This document shows positions 7,711-12,958 of a stretch of DNA of 12,958 nucleotides, piece after piece (within the stretch, counting starts at the first letter, position 1; each line of letters starts with the position of its first letter). The notes under the pieces were generated by a model. It had not been told where the DNA came from. It was given only the letters and a program-made list of their open reading frames with translations, and made no database searches. The translations under genes and the position numbers were made by a program. Origin of the DNA: Ruminococcus sp. CAG:563. GTDB taxonomy: Bacteria > Bacillota > Clostridia > Oscillospirales > Acutalibacteraceae. The stretch is taken from positions 105,451 through 118,408 of the forward strand of contig FR882072.1 of the NCBI GenBank assembly GCA_000434915.1, in the 5' to 3' direction.

Positions 7711-8185
7711 GCTTCTCACCCGTCTTTTTGCGGTCCCTGAACATATCAACGATAACGTAAATCATAATTGCAATCGCACCGACAGTTACAAGAATATCGG
7801 CAAAATTGAAAACTGCGAAATTCATAAACTGCACGTCGATGAAATCAACAACATATCCCCTGAAAATTCGGTCAATCAAATTGCCGAGACCGCCGGAAAC
7901 AATCATCACGGCGCAGGTGAGATAGAATTTTGACTTTATCTTTTTAGTCGCTATGAGGACTATGCCGGCTACAATTACGACACCTGTAACGATTGAAAGC
8001 AGGGTCGTGCTCTGCGAAAACGAACCGAATGCCGCTCCCGTGTTGCGCACATAATTCCAACCGATGAATCCGTTGATAAATTCCGCCGAGCCGACAGGCT
8101 GAAGACAGCGTTCAACAAAGAACTTTATCACCTGATCGGCCGCAGTCAGAACCGCTATTGAAATAAAACTTATCAATACACTCAT
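7703..8185 (-). CDS. lspA: Lipoprotein signal peptidase (signal peptidase II)
   Basis: The product is an integral membrane aspartyl protease that removes signal peptides from lipidated prolipoproteins. The 160-residue length fits the family. Four hydrophobic segments lie near residues 3-20, 61-80, 87-104 and 127-147. Signatures are WNYVRNTGAAFG (43-54), GGLGNLIDRIFRGYVVDFID (98-117) and FNFADILVTVG (126-136). Asp114 and Asp130 match the catalytic pair. The ATG at 8185 shares one base with the TAA that ends the detached divIVA 3' frame (TAATG). No good ribosome binding site precedes it, so translation is probably coupled to the upstream gene. The frameshift in divIVA may therefore affect LspA production. 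Overlaps the rluD-type gene by 8 bases. Confidence 0.96.
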   Translation of the reverse strand: MSVLISFISIAVLTAADQVIKFFVERCLQPVGSAEFINGFIGWNYVRNTGAAFGSFSQSTTLLSIVTGVVIVAGIVLIATKKIKSKFYLTCAVMIVSGGLGNLIDRIFRGYVVDFIDVQFMNFAVFNFADILVTVGAIAIMIYVIVDMFRDRKKTGEKHE

Positions 8186-8697
8186 TATTTTCTGAAAAAG
8201 CCCTTGATTTTACCGGCCAATCCGCCGTCGTTGCCGTCATCGTCAAGGTCATCATCGTCAAGATCGTCGAGATATCCGTTATCGCTATCGTCGGCGGCAT
8301 AGGAATCAATATTCTCAAACTTGAGCTTGAATCCGTCTTTTTCCTTCTGTTCCTTCTTGGGCTTGGCGAACATTATGTCCTGAGGCTCCGGCTTTTCCTC
8401 CTTGTCAAAATCATCAACAATTTTGTCAAGCTCTTCGTCGCTTGCGTCGTCAATATTGGGAACAACAAACTCTGCCGATTCCGCTGTCTCTTCAACATCT
8501 TCATCCGCATCGTCTTCCTCATATGTCGGGTCGGACTCAGCGTCGGTATCCTCTGTTTCGTATATCATTTGCTGGAGATGCTCAACGTCCATCGACTCGG
8601 CTTCCCTTGCCTCGGGAGCCTTGACCTCCTCGACGGTTTCCTCAAAAGGGTGCTGCTCTTCCTGCTCAGCTTCCTCTGCCTTCTCCTCCGTCGGCTT
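8185..8697 (-). pseudogene. divIVA: Detached 3' part of divIVA (acidic tail), out of frame with its 5' part
   Basis: This frame continues the DivIVA protein after the frameshift caused by the 25-bp duplication. It reads from about PTEEKAEEAEQEEQ through a Glu/Asp-rich region to DDSDNGYLDDLDDDDLDD and ends GGLAGKIKGFFRK. Low-complexity Glu/Ala/Pro sequence of the same kind is found in the upstream frame just before the break, which supports one original gene. The frame stays open upstream to 8772, but that part (MRLRKRLPSLKRQKSRQ) is an out-of-frame reading of the DivIVA coding sequence. An ATG at 8592 with AAGGGA 10 bases before it could allow re-initiation 71 bases after the premature stop, giving a 135-residue acidic protein. 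Whether it is translated alone is unknown. Confidence 0.8.
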
Positions 8698-9418
8698 GCT
8701 CTGCCTTCTCCTCCGTCGGCTCTGCCGGCTCTTCTGCCTTTTCAGGCTCGGCAGCCTCTTCCTTAACCTCATCGGCAGGCTTCTCTGCGGGGGCTTCTTC
8801 CTCCTTAGCCTCTTCCTCGGCGGTCATCTTTTCGATAACGACCTCGGGAAGCTTACCAATAAGCTCAACCTGTGCGGCATATTCGCCGAGAATCTGCTGT
8901 TTGAACTTTGTAACCTCCTGCTTCATGGTTTCGAGAGCTGCAAGCTCCTTAATCATGTCGCTTCTTGCGCTGACAGCAGCTTCCTTGGAATCCTGAATTG
9001 CCTTTTCGGCAATCTCCTTAGCCTGCTTCTGAGCTTCCTCAACGATTGCGTCCGCCTGATACTTTGCCTTGGTGAGCATTTCCTTTGCGGCAGCGTCAAG
9101 TCTCTCGTTTTCCGTGTCCGTGCGCTCCTTGACGTCGGCAACAAGCTTGTCGGCCTTCTCCTGAGCCTCACGGGTAATCTTCTCGGCCGCTCTCTGAGCA
9201 GTCAGAAGTGCATTGCGAATATTATCCTCATCATTTCTGTATTCTTCAAGTCTCTGTGCAAGAAGGTTGATCTTCTTGAACATTTCTCCGTTTTCACGGA
9301 ACATCTGCTCGTAAGACTCGGCAACTTCCTGAATGAAGGTGTCTACGCTCTCTGCTTTATAAGCATTTCTTCCGGAGGCTTCAAAATGGTGATTTGTGAT
9401 TTTTGCCGGTGTTAACAT
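8666..9418 (-). CDS. divIVA: DivIVA cell-division/polarity protein, truncated by frameshift
   Basis: DivIVA binds curved membrane at poles and septa and recruits division or wall-synthesis partners. The N-terminus (MLTPAKITNHHFEASGRNAY, then KAESVDTFIQEV) is the classic DivIVA lipid-binding domain. A long coiled coil follows to about residue 180, then Glu/Ala/Pro-rich low complexity. As read here the protein stops after 250 residues with a short out-of-frame end (QADGGEGRGS). Deleting one 25-bp repeat unit joins it to the downstream frame and gives 402 residues. The ATG at 9418 follows AGGAGG with 8 bases spacing, and it lies 34 bases after sepF. The DivIVA domain and most of the coiled coil are intact, so a shortened but partly working protein is possible. 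Confidence 0.9.
   Translation of the reverse strand: MLTPAKITNHHFEASGRNAYKAESVDTFIQEVAESYEQMFRENGEMFKKINLLAQRLEEYRNDEDNIRNALLTAQRAAEKITREAQEKADKLVADVKERTDTENERLDAAAKEMLTKAKYQADAIVEEAQKQAKEIAEKAIQDSKEAAVSARSDMIKELAALETMKQEVTKFKQQILGEYAAQVELIGKLPEVVIEKMTAEEEAKEEEAPAEKPADEVKEEAAEPEKAEEPAEPTEEKAEQADGGEGRGS
8674..8721. repeat. 25-bp tandem duplication inside divIVA
   Basis: Two identical 23-bp copies occupy 8674-8696 and 8699-8721, separated by TG, which gives an exact offset of 25 bases. Since 25 is not a multiple of three, the second copy shifts the reading frame. The upstream divIVA codons begin at positions equal to 1 modulo 3 and the downstream acidic frame at 0 modulo 3, exactly the change that one 25-base insertion makes. 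The encoded unit is part of the PTEEKAE low-complexity tract. It may be a real slippage event or an assembly or culture artefact. Confidence 0.93.
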
Positions 9419-9452
9419 GGTTTATTCCTCCTGTATTTTAAACAATAATTTA

Positions 9453-9923
9453 TCAATAGTTTGAATGTTCAACCTCATCAAGAAGCTCGCCCGTAAGCGG
9501 CACATTGTAAGGTGTGATTATATATGCCCTGCCTGCAACACGCTTGATATCGCCGTTGTTGGCATAAGCGACGCCGCTGAGGAAGTCGATTATTCTTACC
9601 GTTGCGTCATTCGGGCAGGTCTCAAGATTGAGAATAACGATTCTTTTTTCATTGAGCACGTCGGCAACCGAGCCTACGTCCTCATATCTGTCAAGCTTTT
9701 TGAAAACAACGTGAGCCTTTGAAGATGCGGCCGCCGCTGCGGGAACGGACGAACGTATATCGACAACCTTGTTGTCACGGTCGCTTCTGTGATTGAAAGA
9801 AAAATTACTTCTCACGTCACGGGAATCTTCCTTTTCAGGCTCCTCATCATCAATATCAACATCGTCGAGAAATTCCTCCTCCGACATATTGAACATATTC
9901 TTAAATTTGTCCATCATACCCAT
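9453..9923 (-). CDS. sepF: SepF, FtsZ membrane anchor
   Basis: SepF tethers FtsZ filaments to the membrane at the division site. I start it at ATG 9923, preceded by AGGAGG at 9938-9933 with 9 bases spacing. The longer open frame to 10013 lies within the upstream ylmE gene. The 156-residue protein has the expected short amphipathic N-terminus (MGMMDKFKNMFNM), an acidic linker (14-36), a disordered Ser/Asn/Ala region, and the SepF domain from about 70 to 150. Within that domain are VVFKKLDRYEDVGSVADVLN, RIVILNLETCPND and RIIDFLSGVAYANNGDIKRV. It follows ylmE by 19 bases and precedes divIVA by 34 bases, the usual Gram-positive division cluster. In B. subtilis ylmG and ylmH lie between sepF and divIVA. 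They are absent here. Confidence 0.96.
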   Translation of the reverse strand: MGMMDKFKNMFNMSEEEFLDDVDIDDEEPEKEDSRDVRSNFSFNHRSDRDNKVVDIRSSVPAAAAASSKAHVVFKKLDRYEDVGSVADVLNEKRIVILNLETCPNDATVRIIDFLSGVAYANNGDIKRVAGRAYIITPYNVPLTGELLDEVEHSNY

Positions 9924-9942
9924 TATAATAAATCCTCCTGAA

Positions 9943-10665
9943 TCAATATACTCGTTTACCGAAAAGCGACGATCCAACTCTAACCATCGTCGAGCCTTCC
10001 AGTATCGCTTCAACGTAATCTCCGGACATTCCCATCGACAGTATGTCCATACTGATATTATCTAATTTTTTTGCCTTTATGTCAAGGAACATTCGGTTCA
10101 TATTCATAAAAAATTTACGAATTTCGCTGCTGCTGTCGCAAATCGGCGGTATAGCCATGAGACCTTTGACCCGAACGGCGTCGATTTCGGAGATTTCGCA
10201 AAGAGTTTCGGTCAGCTCGGACGGATCAAGACCGAACTTGCTGGCCTCCTCGCCGATATTGATTTCCACCAAAACATCGGTCACGATACCCTTTCTCGCA
10301 GAAATCTTGCCGATTTCCTTTGCAACCTTAACGCTGTCAACGCTGTCAATCATATCAACCTCACCGACAATCTGCTTAACCTTATTTGTCTGCAAATGGC
10401 CGATAAGGTGTCTTTCAACTCCGTCAAGGTGCAGCTCGTCACGCTTGCCGAGGTATTCCTGAACTCTGTTTTCGCCGATAAGGTCAATGCCGAGCGAAAG
10501 CGCATGATTGATATAAAGACTGTCAACCGTTTTGGTTACACCCATCAATCGGACCGAGCCTTCGTCTCTGCCGCTTTCAAGCGTTGCCTTTTGTATGTTT
10601 TCCCTGATACGCTTGTAGTTTTCTTCAATATCTTTGAAGCGTTCCTCAACTAATGCTTTTTCCAT
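9943..10665 (-). CDS. YggS/YlmE-type pyridoxal-phosphate homeostasis protein
   Basis: This protein belongs to the PLP-binding YggS/PROSC family, single-domain TIM-barrel proteins thought to buffer pyridoxal phosphate and not to act as a usual enzyme. The 240-residue protein shows VRLMGVTKTV with the PLP lysine at 45, the IGENRVQEY motif, RHLIGHLQTNKVKQI, EINIGEEASKFGL, VKGLMAIPP and MSMGMSGDYVEAI-like sequence (LSMGMSGDYVEAILEGSTMV), ending with VRVGSSLFGKR. Either GTG at 10668 or ATG at 10665 could be the start. AAGGA lies 6 or 9 bases before them, and I take the ATG. It overlaps the HlyD-like gene by 20 bases and precedes sepF, as ylmE does in Bacillus. Confidence 0.95.
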   Translation of the reverse strand: MEKALVEERFKDIEENYKRIRENIQKATLESGRDEGSVRLMGVTKTVDSLYINHALSLGIDLIGENRVQEYLGKRDELHLDGVERHLIGHLQTNKVKQIVGEVDMIDSVDSVKVAKEIGKISARKGIVTDVLVEINIGEEASKFGLDPSELTETLCEISEIDAVRVKGLMAIPPICDSSSEIRKFFMNMNRMFLDIKAKKLDNISMDILSMGMSGDYVEAILEGSTMVRVGSSLFGKRVY

Positions 10666-11884
10666 CACTGAGATTCCTTCCTTTCACGATCACTTCATCG
10701 TAGCGTTTGATCGGACGGTAGCCGTTCGACGCTTCGGTTTCCTCGCTGACGAGAACATAATCGCCTGCGTCATAAATTATTTCAATCTTCCTGGCGTTCA
10801 TAATGTCGCCTCGGAGAATATATACAATATCAATCTCATTGCCTTTTTCGTCCTTTTCACGTCTTATTGACGAGCTGTTGACCTTGTAGCCCTTATACTC
10901 TTTGAAAACAAGCTCAATATCCTCTGCCCTCATGTTGGCATAGGTCTCGTTCATTCTGTTGCATGAAAAAGCGACGGCAACCTTATTATTCTGCGTTGTC
11001 GAGATTTTTTCAACCCTGACCTCAACGTCTTTGAAGCCGTAATACGGCATATTTATCTTCATTGTGTCGCCCTCGGCCATCAGAAGCGAATATTTGCTGT
11101 CCATAACCGTAACAAGATACCACTTGTAGCTGCCGACAATCTTGCCCATTCTGCCCGTAACGTCATCAGGCTTTTTATCAAAAAGCTTTTCCGCTTCGCC
11201 GACTGTTAAATCGCCGATTTTATCATAATCAATGGCATTTTCATAGCCGTCAAGATTGCTTATATAATAGCCCGAAAGCGGTGCAAGCACATCGGACGAG
11301 CTGATTTTCTTCGATTCAAGCGACTTTATTTTTGCTCCAAGCTCATTGAATTTCGCCGTCAAATCAATCGTTCCGTCTTTCAAAATCTGTTTGCTTGCAA
11401 GCTTGTTTTCAAGCTCCTCGATATTCTGACTGACATTTGAAAAATCTCCTTTACCCGAAGCCTCGATAAGCTCGGTGAAGCTCGAATCAATGTCCTTATT
11501 CAGCTTTTCCATATCCAGTGCGTTAAGCTCGGTCTGCTCGGAAAGCTCCTGGTATCTCGCAAGGCTCTCCTTGGCATCAAGAAGTGCCGACATATTGGCC
11601 GCATCCTCGGTCGTGCCGCAGACTCTCGCAACTGCGTCGCCGCTGGCAACCCGCATACCGTCCTTGATGAGAGGAACGACCGTTCCCGTAGTTTTCTGGT
11701 CTATATATTCCTCGTCACGGACAATAAAAGCTTTCAAATCAAGCTTTTCCTGCTCAATAACCTCATCGGCCGTCTCCGTGTCATAGCTGTCACGGTTGAC
11801 CCTCACTGCGTCATGAAAAAGATAAACGAATGCGGCAAGAACCAACACCGTGCAAATCATATTTATCCATGTGCGGTTTTTCAT
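10646..11884 (-). CDS. HlyD-like single-pass membrane protein in division cluster, role unknown
   Basis: This 412-residue protein has a short cytoplasmic start and one membrane helix at about 6-24 (WINMICTVLVLAAFVYLF). A lipoyl-like half-motif follows at about 65-90 (TGTVVPLIKDGMRVASGDAV), then a helical coiled region at about 98-195, and the second half near 198-212 (DVLAPLSGYYIS). This order, with a barrel-sandwich hybrid split by a helical hairpin, is that of HlyD/membrane-fusion adaptor proteins. The C-terminal part contains beta-rich sequence (LRGDIMNARKIEIIYDAGDYVLV). No ABC or RND transporter gene is nearby. Its start overlaps the miaA stop as ATGA, and its end overlaps ylmE by 20 bases. 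A role in division or envelope function is suggested only by place. Confidence 0.82.
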   Translation of the reverse strand: MKNRTWINMICTVLVLAAFVYLFHDAVRVNRDSYDTETADEVIEQEKLDLKAFIVRDEEYIDQKTTGTVVPLIKDGMRVASGDAVARVCGTTEDAANMSALLDAKESLARYQELSEQTELNALDMEKLNKDIDSSFTELIEASGKGDFSNVSQNIEELENKLASKQILKDGTIDLTAKFNELGAKIKSLESKKISSSDVLAPLSGYYISNLDGYENAIDYDKIGDLTVGEAEKLFDKKPDDVTGRMGKIVGSYKWYLVTVMDSKYSLLMAEGDTMKINMPYYGFKDVEVRVEKISTTQNNKVAVAFSCNRMNETYANMRAEDIELVFKEYKGYKVNSSSIRREKDEKGNEIDIVYILRGDIMNARKIEIIYDAGDYVLVSEETEASNGYRPIKRYDEVIVKGRNLSDGKSIS

Positions 11885-12831
11885 TCGGGCGTCTCCCCTT
11901 TCCTAAAGCTTTCAACAATCGCAAATGCTGCATTTGCGAGTTCCTCTCTTTTTTGATATTTGTCAATTAAAAGCCAATTTATTCGTTCATTGCGTCTGAA
12001 CCATGTCAACTGACGCTTTGCATATCTTCTGGTCGCTCTTTTCAGGTTTTCCTCCGCTTCTTCAAGCGAAATTTCACCGTCAATATACGGCCGAAGCTCC
12101 TTATAGCCTATTGCCTGTGCCGAAGTTGAGCCGTTCGCCGAGGCAAGATATTCCCTCGCTTCATTCTCCAGCCCACGTTCGAACATGATATCGACACGGC
12201 GGTCGATTCTGTCATAAAGGAACTGCCTGTTCTCTGCATCAAGGCCGATAAAGCAAACGTCATAGGGCGAAGCCTGCTTGGAAAGCTCTGCCTGCTCGGT
12301 CATCGTCGTGCCCGTGGTTTTGTAAACCTCAAGCGCACGGACGATCCTTTTTATGTTATTCGGGTGAAGCTTTTCGGCATATTCCGGGTCGAAGGCTCTG
12401 ACCTCCTCAAGAAGCTTATCCGCACCCCCGTCCTCCGCTCTTTTCAAAAGCGAACGGCGAAGCTCCTCATCGCAGGAATCATCGCTGAGCTTAACGTTAT
12501 TGAGAAGCGTATCGACGTAAAGTCCCGTTCCGCCGCAGACAACGGGAAGCAAGCCCCTTGAATGAATATCGGCAATGCATTCCGACGCCGCCTGCTGATA
12601 CAGTGCGACACTGTAATCCTCGGAATTATCGAGAAAATCCATCATGTGATGCGGAATATTTTTCTTTTCCTCCTCGGTCGGTTTGGCGGTTGCAATATCC
12701 ATGCCCTTATATATCTGCATGGAGTCAGCCGAAACAACCTCGCCGCCGAAGTGACGGCATATTTCAACAGCTAAATCGGATTTTCCCGACGCCGTAGGGC
12801 CTATAACGGCCACAACAGGTATTCTCTTCAT
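11881..12831 (-). CDS. miaA: tRNA dimethylallyltransferase (MiaA)
   Basis: MiaA adds a dimethylallyl group to N6 of adenosine 37 in tRNAs reading codons that start with U. The 316-residue protein has the P-loop GPTASGKS at 11-18, VVSADSMQIYKGMDIATAKP, IPHHMMDFLD, VCGGTGLYVDTLL, HPNNIKRIVRALEVY and the C-terminal RRYAKRQLTWFRR, all characteristic. I choose ATG at 12831, with GGGAG 8 bases upstream. The frame also opens at a TTG at 12846, but that codon overlaps the ribosome binding site. Its TGA overlaps the ATG of the HlyD-like gene by 4 bases, so the two are translationally coupled. In many Firmicutes hfq follows miaA; it does not here. Confidence 0.97.
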   Translation of the reverse strand: MKRIPVVAVIGPTASGKSDLAVEICRHFGGEVVSADSMQIYKGMDIATAKPTEEEKKNIPHHMMDFLDNSEDYSVALYQQAASECIADIHSRGLLPVVCGGTGLYVDTLLNNVKLSDDSCDEELRRSLLKRAEDGGADKLLEEVRAFDPEYAEKLHPNNIKRIVRALEVYKTTGTTMTEQAELSKQASPYDVCFIGLDAENRQFLYDRIDRRVDIMFERGLENEAREYLASANGSTSAQAIGYKELRPYIDGEISLEEAEENLKRATRRYAKRQLTWFRRNERINWLLIDKYQKREELANAAFAIVESFRKGETPE

Positions 12832-12867
12832 CCGATCAGCTCCCAAAGAAAGATTTTTATATGTTGG

Positions 12868-12873
12868 TTTATA
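12868..12873 (-). promoter_or_regulatory. Possible -10 element of the miaA-sepF-divIVA operon
   Basis: On the minus strand TATAAA lies 36 bases before the miaA ATG, a good -10 match. The hexamer 17 bases upstream, TTAGAT, lies within the heptad repeats and matches the -35 consensus poorly. A second TATAAA occurs at 12861-12856 without a better -35. No stronger promoter is visible before miaA, but this call is tentative. Confidence 0.3.
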
Positions 12874-12881
12874 AATATCGG

Positions 12882-12924
12882 ATATCTAATATCTAAGTAT
12901 CTAATATCTAATATCTAATGTCTA
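12882..12924. repeat. Heptad tandem repeat upstream of miaA
   Basis: About six tandem copies of ATATCTA fill 12882-12924: units at 12882, 12889, 12904 and 12911 are exact, one near 12896 carries an extra base, and the last at 12918 has one change. It begins 50 bases before the miaA start codon, in non-coding sequence. The remaining 34 bases to the right edge show no gene or clear structure. Such short repeats can change copy number by slippage. Its function is not known to me. Confidence 0.85.
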
Positions 12925-12958
12925 AATCGGTACTGCCCCGAGCGAAAAATGCGTTGTG

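Noticed and set aside
8234..8290. Short-repeat DNA (ATCGTC-like) as a satellite or CRISPR
   Set aside because: It is explained by Asp codon runs in the acidic tail. There are no regular repeats and spacers.
8593..8772. Basic N-terminal extension MRLRKRLPSLKRQKSRQ as the start of a separate gene
   Set aside because: This part overlaps divIVA out of frame, and the frame becomes sensible only after the duplication. It is a shadow upstream of the real tail sequence.
8402..9415. Long plus-strand open frame of 337 codons, rich in Ser and Leu
   Set aside because: It lies opposite divIVA, and its composition (Ser runs opposite Asp/Glu codons) is what an antisense reading of acidic coiled-coil coding sequence gives. 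No ribosome binding site or known motif.
9924..10013. Longer SepF start at 10013
   Set aside because: The extra 30 residues lie inside ylmE and a strong AGGAGG precedes the ATG at 9923.

Overview
All thirteen genes in this window are read from the minus strand, so the natural order runs from the right edge to the left. Gene content, strong AGGAGG-type ribosome binding sites, some TTG starts and middling base composition all suggest a Gram-positive member of the Clostridia, probably in the Oscillospirales/Ruminococcaceae range. The group is inferred from layout (ylmE-sepF-divIVA-lspA-rluD, two-gene transketolase, two-subunit-type fumarase), not from a marker gene.

Region 1 (about 12958-9453): a heptad-repeat leader and a possible promoter precede miaA (tRNA modification), a HlyD-like membrane protein of unknown role, a YggS/YlmE PLP protein, and sepF (FtsZ anchor). 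Genes overlap or lie tens of bases apart and look like one operon.

Region 2 (9418-6790): divIVA, lspA (lipoprotein signal peptidase) and an RluD-family pseudouridine synthase continue the series. divIVA is split by a frameshift. Two identical 23-bp copies offset by 25 bp sit exactly at the break, and removing one 25-bp unit would restore a single 402-residue DivIVA with an acidic tail. This is the most striking observation in the window.

Region 3 (6775-4982): a transketolase encoded as separate N- and C-terminal subunits, for the non-oxidative pentose phosphate pathway.

Region 4 (4882-1762): a membrane-anchored, probably beta-propeller-like protein of unknown function, a short coiled-coil protein with a DivIVA-like N-terminus, and a fumarase/tartrate dehydratase beta subunit without its alpha partner in the window.

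Region 5 (1732-1): rfbA, rfbC and the start of rfbD, which make dTDP-L-rhamnose for surface polysaccharide. rfbB is not in the window and may lie beyond the left edge.

Overall this is largely a housekeeping and cell-envelope region. I see no tRNA, rRNA, CRISPR array, insertion sequence or phage gene. The less familiar parts are the frameshifted divIVA, the lone HlyD-like protein in a division cluster, the membrane protein/coiled-coil pair, and the heptad repeats.
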